From NCBI GenBank assembly GCA_964548055.1, contig CAZJPS010000003.1, forward strand, positions 1 to 41,224: a DNA stretch of 41,224 nt, in the 5' to 3' direction. The DNA comes from CAZJPS01 sp964548055 (GTDB lineage: Bacteria > Patescibacteriota > Gracilibacteria > Peribacterales > Peribacteraceae). Positions 1 to 7,746 of this stretch are shown piece after piece (within the stretch, counting starts at the first letter, position 1; every line of letters starts with the position of its first letter). Made by a program: the position numbers and the translations under genes. Under the pieces are notes generated by a model, which was given only the letters and a program-made list of their open reading frames with translations, ran no database searches and had not been told where the DNA came from.

Positions 1-376
1 CCTTGTGCTGTCGCAAGAATTCTTCCAGAGAGTGTGGCTTCTTTATGGGGTCTACCATATTTGTGAAATGCGACCGTATAACAGACAGTAGGGCATGCAA
101 CTGAATGCGGCGTCGCATAAGCATATAACGATCTCGTATCAATGCCTCAAGCGCATCAAGCATGTCGTAGGGATTCAGCTTGTATGCATGAATGGTATGG
201 ATGATGTCTTCGCCGTACAAAGAACTTGATAAACGCTCTCCATCTCCATCTACCTGCGCTCCGCGTTGCTCTGCTTCCTGCACAAGCCTCCCAATATGCG
301 ACGTGCACTTGAGGGGAGGTTCCGGCAGAACTGCCGATATTTGATGGTGGAGCAGAGGAAGCATAGGTGTGGACAT
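1..376 (-). CDS. Unknown protein, partial (runs off left edge)
   Basis: An open frame runs from an ATG at 376 to the left edge without a stop, about 125 residues, so the C-terminus is missing. The ATG overlaps the TAA stop of the sugar transferase gene (TAATG), which implies translational coupling in one minus-strand operon. The visible part has no signal peptide and no membrane segment. It starts with a Leu/Pro-rich stretch, then a charged, probably helical region containing LIRDRYMLMRRRIQL. I do not recognise the family. By position it may belong to a polysaccharide or envelope pathway with its upstream neighbour, but that is inference from context only. Confidence 0.6.
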   Translation of the reverse strand, partial: MSTPMLPLLHHQISAVLPEPPLKCTSHIGRLVQEAEQRGAQVDGDGERLSSSLYGEDIIHTIHAYKLNPYDMLDALEALIRDRYMLMRRRIQLHALLSVIRSHFTNMVDPIKKPHSLEEFLRQHK

Positions 377-1725
377 TAATCCGCCCCCCTCCTGGACACA
401 ATCGTAAATATCGTCCTCCATAGAATCCACATATCAAGCACAATAGACCATTCCTCTATGTACTGTAGATCCAGTTTCACTTCTTCTTCAAAGCTTAAAT
501 CTGACCTTCCCGATACCTGTGCAAGGCCTGTGATACCGGGCTTTACTGCAAATACTCTGCGCTGCTCTAGGGAGTACCGTGCCACTTCTTCTGGCAGGTG
601 CGGACGGGGACCTACGAGGGACATCTGCCCAAGAAAAACATTCAGAAGCTGAGGCAATTCATCGAGTGATGTGCGCCGGAGGATTTTGCCCGATCTTGTG
701 ACGCGAGGGTCATCCTTCACTTTAAAAAGCGGACCATCTTTGCGGTGATTAAGCAGAAGTAACCTCTCTTTTTGAGCATCTGCCCCTCTCACCATGGATC
801 TAAATTTCAGGACGCTAATTCCTTTTCTGCCCTGATCACCCACTCTGCGAGAGACATAAAACACGGGCCATCCGGTATCTATAAGGATGGCGATGGCGAT
901 CAAAAGAAAGAGTGGTGAGAGAATGAGAATTGCAATTCCACTCACAAGAATATCGGATACCCGCTTCCACACTTTTCCCCACCCATCTAACGGAGTTGGC
1001 TGAAACCGAATGAGTGGGAGCAGCCCTAATTTTTCCACCTGCAACTGGTGCGGAACATCTGCAAGAACAGGTGGCAGGTACCCGTAGCCCACATGATGGC
1101 TGCGACAATAGTTAATGAGGGCAATCGTCTGCTCGCTTCCCGGGTTGGGATCGGTTTGGATAATAAGATCCACCGTTCGCTGGTGCATCAGCCTTTTGAG
1201 TGCATCCAAGTGGGGAAGATGCCCGAGATAGGAATAGCGAATATCTTCTTCCAGAGTCTGCAGAGCAGCGTCCACAGGATGCTGATCCCCTATAGACACC
1301 ACAAGCTTGCGCCCAATTCCTGCGCGTAGCAGCGACCGCTGAAAGATCGTGAGTGCAGCTCTACCAAGCACGACAAATACGGCCATTGCGGTTACTCCGT
1401 ATAGGAGAATGGCGCGCGAGAAAAAGATTTGTTGGAGCACCAAGATGTACCACGCAATGATGAGCACTAGCCATAGCACGCTCGAAACGGTAGAGAGCCA
1501 TACTTCTCTCCAGGCACTCAGAGTAGAACGCAAGGTGTACAAACCCAGCATTGCTGCGAGCACCAAAAAGAGAAGGACGCTCGAGGATACGAAAGCAGAG
1601 AGATACTGGTCAAACGGAGGAAGAGAAGCAGCATCTCCAAACTGATACCCCGGAAGAATGGGCACGTTTGCTTGCCTCAGACGGTAACTGAGTACAAGTG
1701 CCGCGGTAACCGCCAGAATATCCAT
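376..1725 (-). CDS. Polyprenyl-phosphate sugar-1-phosphate transferase (WcaJ/ExoY type)
   Basis: Membrane enzyme predicted to transfer a sugar-1-phosphate from a nucleotide sugar to undecaprenyl phosphate, the first step of a surface polysaccharide. The protein has about four N-terminal membrane segments (residues 1-125), a Rossmann-like CoA-binding-type region (about 140-235), a further membrane segment near 255-280, and the C-terminal bacterial sugar transferase domain with LKFRSM, DELPQ, VGPRP and KPGITGLAQ. The last motif usually reads GLWQ. The first canonical start is the ATG at 1725, but the frame stays open upstream to a TAG. The residues there (IKKSEALFGLARLP before the ATG) look like the family's normal N-terminus, and an ATC at 1767 lies six bases after a TACACT hexamer. 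The true start may therefore be ATC at 1767. Its stop overlaps the next gene's start. Confidence 0.9.
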   Translation of the reverse strand: MDILAVTAALVLSYRLRQANVPILPGYQFGDAASLPPFDQYLSAFVSSSVLLFLVLAAMLGLYTLRSTLSAWREVWLSTVSSVLWLVLIIAWYILVLQQIFFSRAILLYGVTAMAVFVVLGRAALTIFQRSLLRAGIGRKLVVSIGDQHPVDAALQTLEEDIRYSYLGHLPHLDALKRLMHQRTVDLIIQTDPNPGSEQTIALINYCRSHHVGYGYLPPVLADVPHQLQVEKLGLLPLIRFQPTPLDGWGKVWKRVSDILVSGIAILILSPLFLLIAIAILIDTGWPVFYVSRRVGDQGRKGISVLKFRSMVRGADAQKERLLLLNHRKDGPLFKVKDDPRVTRSGKILRRTSLDELPQLLNVFLGQMSLVGPRPHLPEEVARYSLEQRRVFAVKPGITGLAQVSGRSDLSFEEEVKLDLQYIEEWSIVLDMWILWRTIFTIVSRRGAD

Positions 1726-1773
1726 AGGCAGCCGAGCAAGGCCGAAGAGGGCTTCTGATTTCTTGATGGCTAT

Positions 1774-1779
1774 AGTGTA
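1774..1779 (-). promoter_or_regulatory. -10 element (TACACT) of the sugar transferase gene
   Basis: TACACT on the minus strand, six bases before an in-frame ATC at 1767. This spacing matches the other leaderless-type promoters in the window. No convincing -35 is visible. Confidence 0.45.
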
Positions 1780-1876
1780 CTACGGTTCACCCAAGCCAAA
1801 AGCAGCAAAATTCTCATAAACTTCCTTGCATTCAGCCCCCCTCTACGTCCAAGATGGCCCCCAGTCGCTAGAATCT

Positions 1877-2056
1877 ATGCCTTCTCAGCCCCACTTTTTA
1901 AAAACACGGGTAGACCTTAGTAAGCCTGCCTCTGATAGCATGGTGATTGAGGACGATTCCACTGTGCTTGTGCGCGTGCTGAGCGTAGGTAAAACCCTGC
2001 TCCTCAGCCGCAAACCGGTGCACATCATCCGAATGGAAGTGATTGTGATTTCGTGA
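1877..2056 (+). CDS. Possible small protein (59 aa), doubtful
   Basis: This is the only candidate gene in the 1780-2131 gap. An ATG at 1877 opens 59 residues beginning MPSQPHFLKTRV and ending VHIIRMEVIVIS before TGA. The middle is acidic and the end is hydrophobic and basic, with no recognisable motif. A TAGAAT hexamer ends only two bases before the ATG, which is too close to serve this start. The opposite strand of the same region is also open. It may be a remnant or a chance frame. I see nothing else in this gap apart from the promoter of the sugar transferase gene. Confidence 0.25.
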   Translation: MPSQPHFLKTRVDLSKPASDSMVIEDDSTVLVRVLSVGKTLLLSRKPVHIIRMEVIVIS

Positions 2057-2131
2057 GAGAAATACAATTCATTATGGGAGCTTACTAGGAACTTTTTGAG
2101 ATTATAGAAGATCAACACAGTCTCATCTGGA

Positions 2132-3106
2132 TCAGGGAAGAACAAATTCCTTCGGATGTACACCAGTGAGCACTTCATCATCCCTATAAACATGATTGTT
2201 GTCTTTTGCATAAGAATGCCAGTCTTTGCCAACACCAAGTACCTGAAAGGTTTTTGGATCGGAGTTGGGAAGAGGAACAAAAAGACAGTTGCCGTTAATT
2301 ACATAGTATGCGGTATTTTTATCGAGATAATATGTAGTGTTGAGTTTTTTCAAACTAGCAGCATCAACATCAGGAACAATATCATTTTCACACATAACAA
2401 TACGTTTATCCTTTGCAATTCCTCCATTGATATCAAAGAATTGAAAACTGCTCTTATCCATACCGATAAACTTCGTTGTATAACAATAAATAGTATCCCG
2501 CTCGTATCCGCACTCTTTACCCAAACGTCTGAATTTTCTGGGCACCACATCTTCTAATACGGTATTGAATGCCCTGACTGATTTTCTGTCCCGTACGAAC
2601 GCGTCATTAATGATCCGGAACGACGAGACATTCATATCAGTCTTCATACCGCTATAGTAGACAAAGCGACTGTCCTTTGAATACGATCCATATTTATCAA
2701 GCATGCGAAAATGAGATGTATCTTCAGTTACAACCCGAGCGCCAAACGCATTAGCAAAATACACTCTGTGGATATCTTTTGCATAAAATGTCCGTAAAAT
2801 TTTAAACGTAGCCAAATCTGCGCCTTGCAGCTTACGTACAATGAGATCTGTGTCAGATTCTTGGCTCAATCCGTATACAAATTTCCCATCTGTGAAATAA
2901 ATTTGTATTTCATCTTTTGCTGGATGAAGAGATTTCAATATTCCCTTTTTGAATTTCATCTCATCCACCGCACCCTCTGCCATTGTAGACTGCTGGTTCG
3001 AGGCTTGAGGTGCAGTTCTTGCGACAGCTGGTTGAATAGTAATGAACAAGCAGCATAGGAACAGCACTCCAATCCTTATAATCGAATACTGAAAGTGATT
3101 ATGCAT
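2132..3106 (-). CDS. Secreted DKNYY-repeat protein
   Basis: Predicted exported protein of 324 residues. The start is placed at the ATG at 3106, because it is followed by a clear signal peptide (MHNHFQYSIIRIGVLFLCCL, cleavage probably after the AVA near residue 28). The frame stays open further upstream, but that part lies in the tRNA-Thr gene and cannot be protein. The mature part carries several copies of the DKNYY-family motif: YSKDSRFVYYSG, YLDKNTAYYV, YAKDNNHVYRDD, each followed by a DxxSF/DPKTF-like segment (SDPKTFQVLG, GVHPKEFVLP). Families with this repeat are surface-associated in many bacteria but have no established biochemical role. Its promoter is not obvious. Confidence 0.8.
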   Translation of the reverse strand: MHNHFQYSIIRIGVLFLCCLFITIQPAVARTAPQASNQQSTMAEGAVDEMKFKKGILKSLHPAKDEIQIYFTDGKFVYGLSQESDTDLIVRKLQGADLATFKILRTFYAKDIHRVYFANAFGARVVTEDTSHFRMLDKYGSYSKDSRFVYYSGMKTDMNVSSFRIINDAFVRDRKSVRAFNTVLEDVVPRKFRRLGKECGYERDTIYCYTTKFIGMDKSSFQFFDINGGIAKDKRIVMCENDIVPDVDAASLKKLNTTYYLDKNTAYYVINGNCLFVPLPNSDPKTFQVLGVGKDWHSYAKDNNHVYRDDEVLTGVHPKEFVLP

Positions 3107-3160
3107 AGATTCGAGCTTCTCATTTGTGTGCGTTAAATACAATTGCCATGCTAAGAAAGA

Positions 3161-3235
3161 TGGAGCCGCTGGAGAGAATTGAACTCTCGACCCACGCATT
3201 ACAAGTGCGTTGCTCTACCTCTGAGCTACAGCGGC
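3161..3235 (-). tRNA. tRNA-Thr (anticodon TGT)
   Basis: The minus strand from 3235 folds as a complete 75-base tRNA. The acceptor GCCGCTG pairs with CAGCGGC, the D arm is GCTC/GAGC, the anticodon stem ACGCA/TGCGT holds loop CTTGTAA (anticodon TGT), and the T arm is GAGAG-TTCAATT-CTCTC. The 3' CCA is encoded at 3163-3161. A TATCTT hexamer about 12 bases upstream could be its -10. Confidence 0.97.
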
Positions 3236-3280
3236 ATAAAGATTTAAAAGATACGTTCTCACGATTCCCTTGAGGCTCGT

Positions 3281-3306
3281 CCTCCGTAGCCCAGAGGCGA
3301 AGGAGG
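3281..3306 (+). repeat. Hairpin repeat, copy 1 (identical to a segment of rnpB)
   Basis: 26 bases identical to 3670-3695 inside rnpB, 389 bases further on, in the same orientation. The ends CCTCC and GGAGG are complementary, with the inner segment starting GTAGCCC, so the unit can form a hairpin. It sits in the 213-base gap between tRNA-Thr and rnpB, where I see no gene. Confidence 0.85.
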
Positions 3307-3417
3307 AAGCTACACTGGCATCACGGGAGGGAGTATATGATGCCTTGAAGACAGGACAAGGAAAAGGGGTTCTAAGGGCAATTTTATTCGACTATGACGG
3401 GTATTTTAGTCAATTCC

Positions 3418-3446
3418 TTGCATCCCTCAGCCAAAACCACGATAAT
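3418..3446 (+). promoter_or_regulatory. Promoter of rnpB
   Basis: TTGCAT at 3418-3423 and GATAAT at 3441-3446 with a 17-base spacer. It is placed directly before the first P1 strand of RNase P RNA, and is the most classical -35/-10 pair in the window. Confidence 0.65.
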
Positions 3447-3448
3447 AC

Positions 3449-3872
3449 TTGTCCTGCTCTTTCGATGACCGCCACGTGGGCGCTTGCGCCTTTACGTGGA
3501 GGAACGTCCGGGCATCACTGGAACGCTATGCGGGTAACGCCCGCCCATGTGCACCATATTAGGTAAATGTACATGAGGACGAGTGCCACAGAGACGAGCT
3601 CGCCTTCGGGTGAGAGTGAAACGCCTCGGGAACCGAGGTCCTCCGCCATCTAACTACGAAAGGGCTTGCCCTCCGTAGCCCAGAGGCGAAGGAGGGTAAA
3701 CTCATGGTGATGTAAGGAGGAATTGGGTTCGCGGAGTACATAGTGGTTCCGCCATGCCGCTTACCCCTCCGCTTGAGACCCCGAGCAATCGTGGTCCTAG
3801 AGAGATGGTCATCTCTCGGTGCACGCAAGTACATCGAGAACAGAACCCGGCGTATGAAAGAGCAGGACAAAG
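3449..3872 (+). ncRNA. rnpB: RNase P RNA, bacterial A type
   Basis: Catalytic RNA that matures tRNA 5' ends. Recognised by its conserved blocks in order: GGAACGTCCGGGC (CR-I, near 3501), GGGTAACGCCC, GTGCCACAGAGACGAGC, GGGTGAGAGTGAAACG, GGTAAACTC (near 3695), CCGCTTGAGACCCCGAGCAA, CCTAGAGAGATGGTCATC and ACAGAACCCGGC (CR-V, near 3839). The helix P1 closes the molecule: CTTGTCCTGCTCT at 3448-3460 pairs with AGAGCAGGACAAG-like sequence at 3859-3872. A 26-base hairpin repeat forms the element immediately before GGTAAACTC. CR-I deviates slightly from the usual GGAAAGTCC. A promoter and an intrinsic terminator flank it, so it is an independent unit. Frames reading through it are not genes. Confidence 0.95.
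3670..3695 (+). repeat. Hairpin repeat, copy 2, inside rnpB
   Basis: Identical over 26 bases to 3281-3306. It occupies the peripheral stem just 5' of the conserved TAAACTC of RNase P RNA. The CCTCC/GGAGG ends close the stem. Confidence 0.85.
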
Positions 3873-3874
3873 AT

Positions 3875-3900
3875 GAGAGCAGAGTGATGCTCTCTTTTTT
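3875..3900 (+). terminator. Intrinsic terminator of rnpB
   Basis: Stem GAGAGC / GCTCTC with an 8-base loop, followed by TTTTTT. Confidence 0.9.
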
Positions 3901-3907
3901 GTATTCC

Positions 3908-3937
3908 TATTTCACCTTTAAAACCTTTGTCACCTTT
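3908..3937. repeat. Short-unit repeat, family B (9-base unit), single arm
   Basis: Tandem 9-base units of the type CCTTTAAAA / CCTTTGTCA, the same unit as the elements at 17243 and 24555. It directly abuts the stop codon (TAG at 3938-3940, minus strand) of the sensor kinase. Only one arm is visible. Confidence 0.6.
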
Positions 3938-6163
3938 CTACTTCTTCAACGGCAATGTGAATATAAACGTACTACCCTTTCCTTCCTCACTTTCAAAAGT
4001 GATGGTACCTCCCAATTTCTCTGCAATAGATTTACTCATATACAGGCCCAGTCCAGTACCATCTGTATCCATTTGGCGCACGTTATGGGCACGGAAGAAT
4101 TTTTCGAACACTCTTTTTTGTTCACTCATTGGAATACCTACTCCACTATCCTGCACAAAAATACTTACTGCTTCATTCGTATTCTCTCGTATGCCTAACC
4201 GAATCCCATTACCAGAGGTGGAGTATTTAAGGGCATTGGCTAAGAAATTCTGAATCACCACCTGCAAAAGCACAGGATCTGTATGTATTGTTAGTGACTG
4301 GAATGGGAATGCTACGGAAAAAACTATTCCCTTTTCTTTTGCAAGCATCTCCCATTCGCTCATCATTTGATGCAGCACTTCTACTAAATCCACTTCTTTC
4401 TCTTCAGGTATCAATCCTCCTCCATCTAGCCTTGCAACGTGCAATAGAGCCTCCAAAAGATGTGCCATGCGCCTAGATGCGGTATCAATTTCGGCAAAAC
4501 AAGATATCTGATCATCGGTAAAATTCTTTTTATTCTCAGAAAGAATTTCTACGTACCATCGGATAGAAGAAAGAGGCGTGCGTAATTGATGGCTTGCAAG
4601 AGAGATGAATTCCGTTTTAAGGTAATCAATCTGACGCTCTTCTGTCATATCCTGGAAAACCGCCACTGCTCCCAGTAACCGGTCATCCTGTAGGAGGGGG
4701 GTGATAACGAGCGTGACAGGCAAAATTGTTTGGTTTGCACGGAGCAGGCTTGGATGTTTGCTCGCATGAGAACGGAAATTTGTATGGTGTTGCAGGACAA
4801 CTTGAAGAGGATGATTTTCTTTTGTTATCTTCATTTTATGCTGCATATAGACGAGTATGTCTGTTCCCATGTGGCCAACTACGTCATTCCGCTTCCATTG
4901 TAAAAGATGAAGTGCAGCAGGATTGATATCTGTAATACGTCCTTGTGTATCCACCATCACTACTCCGTATTCAATCGTATCCAAAATGGCCCTGTCTAAG
5001 GCAAATTGTTTGTGCAAGGCCTCAGTTCTTTCTTCCACTTTCTCTTCCAAGTGATTATATGTGTCTCGCAGGCGGGTAGTGAGATCATCTGTCACGGCAT
5101 CCAGTACCTCCACTTCATCTCCTGTATGCACAGACCTATTAAATTGCCAGTGCCCCGGCTGCAATGCCTGCATACTCGCAGAAAGCCTTGCAAGCGGAGC
5201 AGTAACTGTACGAGAAAGGACTGATGCAAAAAAAGCGGCAATGAACAAAAGCAATAGTCCTACTGCAGTAATAGATATTCCCAAAAACAACGTTCCGCTG
5301 AGGGCAGCATACGCTGGAATTTGTACTACCAATCCCCACCCCAACGATGGAATGAATCTGTATGCCGCAAATACATCTTGCCCTGCTTCATCTACAATAC
5401 GCGCTGCCCCCTCTCCCCCCAATGCAGCTCGTGCAAGAGGGCCAGAGGTTGCATGCGAGTACTGTAAGAATCCCAAAGGGTAACTATGCAACCTCTCAAG
5501 AGACCGTGAATGGTCTGCTACAAATATTTCCTGACCCTGCAAAAATCCAAGCATCATACGCGCATCACTCCCAAGCGATTCTGCGGAAAATAGTGATGCC
5601 ACTGTAGAACGAATATCATAGCGCACTGCTAGTGTTCCAATACGCTGCCCGTGGGATACAAGTGGAACGTATACGTCATTGGCATACCATCCTTCCTTTG
5701 GGAGAAAGCGCGGGACAAGAGTGGTAGCCTCGCTCTTTGCAAATTGCGCTGGAATGTTCTCTCCTACACTCGCAAGCACTGCTCGATGCATCCTGAACAC
5801 AGTCATGCCCTTCACGGGAATATCCTGGCTTTCAAATTCTATTTGTGCAGCGTGCAGCATATCTTCCATTACCTGCTTCGCAGGCAACGATTCCAGCTTC
5901 ATGCGAAGCGCAAGGAGTGATGTGCGTTCACGAGAGGTAAAGAGCATTTCTTCAATTGTTTCCTCTCTTACTCTTGCCATCATTTCTACCTGTGAAAGCA
6001 CACGAGCCGATAACAGTGCACGTGCAAGGAAAAAGGAAACGATTCCCAGTGCCACAATTGTTGCACTGACAAGTAAAACCGATTGCAAAACCACGCGCGA
6101 ACGAATAGACCTCCTGAGGCGTGGATAGCGTGCCTGCGTAGAAATATGTGTGTTTGTGGTCAT
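3938..6163 (-). CDS. Membrane sensor histidine kinase with HAMP and PAS domains
   Basis: Two-component sensor kinase, 741 residues. Layout: TM1 about 25-50, an extracytoplasmic sensor region about 51-285, TM2 about 290-315, HAMP about 315-370, a short coiled coil, PAS about 390-505, HisKA about 515-580 with the phosphoacceptor His525 in SLASHQLRTP, and HATPase about 620-740 with the N box NFLANALK (Asn643), DSGVGIP and GTGLGLYMSK. All catalytic motifs are intact. No response regulator adjoins it. The nearest receiver protein is at 15135-15545, at the head of the pilus locus, so a link to pilus control is possible but unproven. It has its own promoter with an extended -10 (6183-6188). There is no Shine-Dalgarno sequence before the ATG. 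Confidence 0.95.
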   Translation of the reverse strand: MTTNTHISTQARYPRLRRSIRSRVVLQSVLLVSATIVALGIVSFFLARALLSARVLSQVEMMARVREETIEEMLFTSRERTSLLALRMKLESLPAKQVMEDMLHAAQIEFESQDIPVKGMTVFRMHRAVLASVGENIPAQFAKSEATTLVPRFLPKEGWYANDVYVPLVSHGQRIGTLAVRYDIRSTVASLFSAESLGSDARMMLGFLQGQEIFVADHSRSLERLHSYPLGFLQYSHATSGPLARAALGGEGAARIVDEAGQDVFAAYRFIPSLGWGLVVQIPAYAALSGTLFLGISITAVGLLLLFIAAFFASVLSRTVTAPLARLSASMQALQPGHWQFNRSVHTGDEVEVLDAVTDDLTTRLRDTYNHLEEKVEERTEALHKQFALDRAILDTIEYGVVMVDTQGRITDINPAALHLLQWKRNDVVGHMGTDILVYMQHKMKITKENHPLQVVLQHHTNFRSHASKHPSLLRANQTILPVTLVITPLLQDDRLLGAVAVFQDMTEERQIDYLKTEFISLASHQLRTPLSSIRWYVEILSENKKNFTDDQISCFAEIDTASRRMAHLLEALLHVARLDGGGLIPEEKEVDLVEVLHQMMSEWEMLAKEKGIVFSVAFPFQSLTIHTDPVLLQVVIQNFLANALKYSTSGNGIRLGIRENTNEAVSIFVQDSGVGIPMSEQKRVFEKFFRAHNVRQMDTDGTGLGLYMSKSIAEKLGGTITFESEEGKGSTFIFTLPLKK

Positions 6164-6182
6164 AGAGTCGGTTTTTCCACTT

Positions 6183-6191
6183 ATTATAGCA
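6183..6191 (-). promoter_or_regulatory. Extended -10 promoter of the sensor kinase
   Basis: Minus strand TGCTATAAT, a perfect extended -10 preceded by TTTTC, giving the shared ten bases TTTTCTGCTA. The -10 ends 19 bases before the ATG at 6163. Confidence 0.75.
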
Positions 6192-6397
6192 GAAAATCAA
6201 TGGGTTAAATATGGAGAAATTGTAGTTATTTACACTATATTTTTATTTGGTCAACATAAGGATTTTAGCTTCTGTAAGAGAAAATAAATACATCAACACA
6301 AAGGAAGAAATGAAAGTGACTGGAAGAAAAAAAGGAAGGTTTTTTAGGCATTTTTTCTCGTCATTCCACAGCCTCTCCTCCGTTCTGTCCTCACAGT

Positions 6398-6428
6398 AAA
6401 AAACCCTCCTCGTTCGAGGAGGGTTTTT
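6398..6428 (-). terminator. Terminator after the major pilin gene
   Basis: Perfect stem CCCTCCTC-GTTC-GAGGAGGG (6404-6423) flanked by A and T runs on both sides, so it can act in both directions. It lies 15 bases after the pilin stop and closes the pilus locus. The rest of the 6192-6442 gap is AT-rich and holds only the kinase promoter. Confidence 0.9.
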
Positions 6429-6442
6429 ATTTCCAGAATGAA

Positions 6443-6886
6443 TTAGCGTGTCACGCGGATATTTGCCGTCTGCTCACCCGTAGCCGATACAGTGATGCGG
6501 CCATTGGTGTCCTGCATGATCATGTAGTTTGTACCTGTTCCTGCAGCTGGAGCCTGTGGATCTGCTGGGATACTGACAAGATAAGCACCTGTGAGCACGC
6601 GGAGGCTTACTCCGTTTACACAAGAGGTGGCACTTGCCTTACAAATTCCACGAGCGGAACCAACAGGAATGCCTGAAGGCAATGTTCCGTTGTTGTCGAT
6701 CGCATACTGATACACGGCGTTCAAAATAGTATTTACGTCAGATTGGCGCTGCGCATCACGAGCGTCACCAAGCTGCTTGGTTGGGTTAATCGCAACGATA
6801 ACGATCGATGCAAGGATGGCAATAATGCCAATCACGAGGAGGAGCTCAATGAGCGTGAACCCCAGACGGCGCGAGGAGCGGTTCAT
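6443..6886 (-). CDS. Major type IV pilin / pseudopilin
   Basis: Pilus subunit of 147 residues. The ATG at 6886 is chosen because it leaves a short basic leader MNRSSRRLG followed by FTLIELLLVIGIIAILASIV: class III cleavage after Gly9, mature Phe1 and Glu5. The open frame extends further upstream, but that part overlaps the promoter. The remainder has the usual alpha-helical stem (AINPTKQLGDARDAQRQSDV), a short beta domain and two cysteines in GICKASATSCVNG. It is the last gene of the pilus locus, has its own promoter (TGTTATAAT) and is followed by the strongest terminator in the region. This is consistent with high separate expression as the main subunit. It would be processed by the peptidase encoded at 18677-19420. 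Confidence 0.93.
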   Translation of the reverse strand: MNRSSRRLGFTLIELLLVIGIIAILASIVIVAINPTKQLGDARDAQRQSDVNTILNAVYQYAIDNNGTLPSGIPVGSARGICKASATSCVNGVSLRVLTGAYLVSIPADPQAPAAGTGTNYMIMQDTNGRITVSATGEQTANIRVTR

Positions 6887-6941
6887 ACAGACAGGGGAGA
6901 AAAAAGAAAGAAGGGAGAATAGTCTCCGCAATTGCCGGCGA

Positions 6942-6950
6942 TTATAACAA
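6942..6950 (-). promoter_or_regulatory. Extended -10 promoter of the major pilin
   Basis: Minus strand TGTTATAAT, with the TATAAT at 6942-6947. The predicted 5' leader is about 50 bases, unusually long for this window. It contains a pyrimidine-rich stretch and no Shine-Dalgarno sequence. Confidence 0.7.
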
Positions 6951-7094
6951 GTTCGTGCGCGTTGAGGTCGCATTCAGCTTGACTACAGATAAGGAATCAG
7001 ATGATGCAGAAGAATTGCATGATTTCTGTAAGAAATACATGCGCTCTCCGAACCTTTTATATATCAATCCACCCACTACTATTCTTGTTGGTAT

Positions 7095-7730
7095 TCAGGG
7101 GCATGTCATGGGCGTTTGCGAAGTAAGGCACGTGCTTGCGGAGCACACCTGCCATACGTAATTCCCAGCACCATCGCAGCCGGGTTGTGCACAGTGGCAC
7201 GCATTTCCTACTTTCTCGTCATCTGGAAAAAGAGTAATAAGCGCTTCAAATGATTTTTCGTAAAAACGAGGAGCTTGAAGACGGACCGTACGAGAAATTG
7301 TAAATTGCACCTGAATACTCTGATGCTGCGAATCCACAGAAGTATTGCGAACCACAAAATTTTGCACTGCCACCTGTGCAGAGCTGAGCGTTTCTCTTGC
7401 CGTTCTACGAATGAGGATGAGTGATCCGCTATTCATTCCTATAATAGTAGGATTCGATCCTCCCGATCCTGTCTGCAACGCAAGTACCGCACCCGTAGAG
7501 CCTGCTACCGGACTGAGAATAAGTTCTGCATGACGCACTTGGTAAGAAATCGTCTGCAATAACTGCGTGCCATTTTGTTCTACAACAGAAACCGTCTGTT
7601 GCAATAATCTATCTTCGGTAGACATAAAAAGTATGGGCAGTACCACTGCGGCTATCACTCCTAAAATGGCCACATATATCAGCAATTCAATTAGTGTGGT
7701 TGCCGGACGGTGCGCTTTACAGAACATCAT
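7095..7730 (-). CDS. Minor pilin, GspJ/PilW-like
   Basis: Prepilin-like protein of about 211 residues. With the start at ATG 7730 the leader is MMFCKAHRPA, followed by TTLIELLIYVAILGVIAAVV. Glu falls at +5 if cleavage is after Ala10, so the residue before the cut is Ala instead of Gly. An ATG one codon later (7727) is equally possible. The longer open frame to 7790 would overlap the upstream gene by 44 bases. The domain after the stem resembles minor pilins of the J/W type in size. The C-terminus is cysteine-rich (CHCAQPGCDG, VCSASTCLT, MTCP: seven Cys), suggesting disulphides outside the cell. Assignment to J/W rests on order and size and is tentative. Confidence 0.8.
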   Translation of the reverse strand: MMFCKAHRPATTLIELLIYVAILGVIAAVVLPILFMSTEDRLLQQTVSVVEQNGTQLLQTISYQVRHAELILSPVAGSTGAVLALQTGSGGSNPTIIGMNSGSLILIRRTARETLSSAQVAVQNFVVRNTSVDSQHQSIQVQFTISRTVRLQAPRFYEKSFEALITLFPDDEKVGNACHCAQPGCDGAGNYVWQVCSASTCLTSQTPMTCP

Positions 7731-7746
7731 GAAGAGATGGCGGTAT

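Noticed and set aside
3270..3870. Open frames on both strands between tRNA-Thr and the kinase
   Set aside because: The region is RNase P RNA with all conserved blocks. The frames have no protein features.
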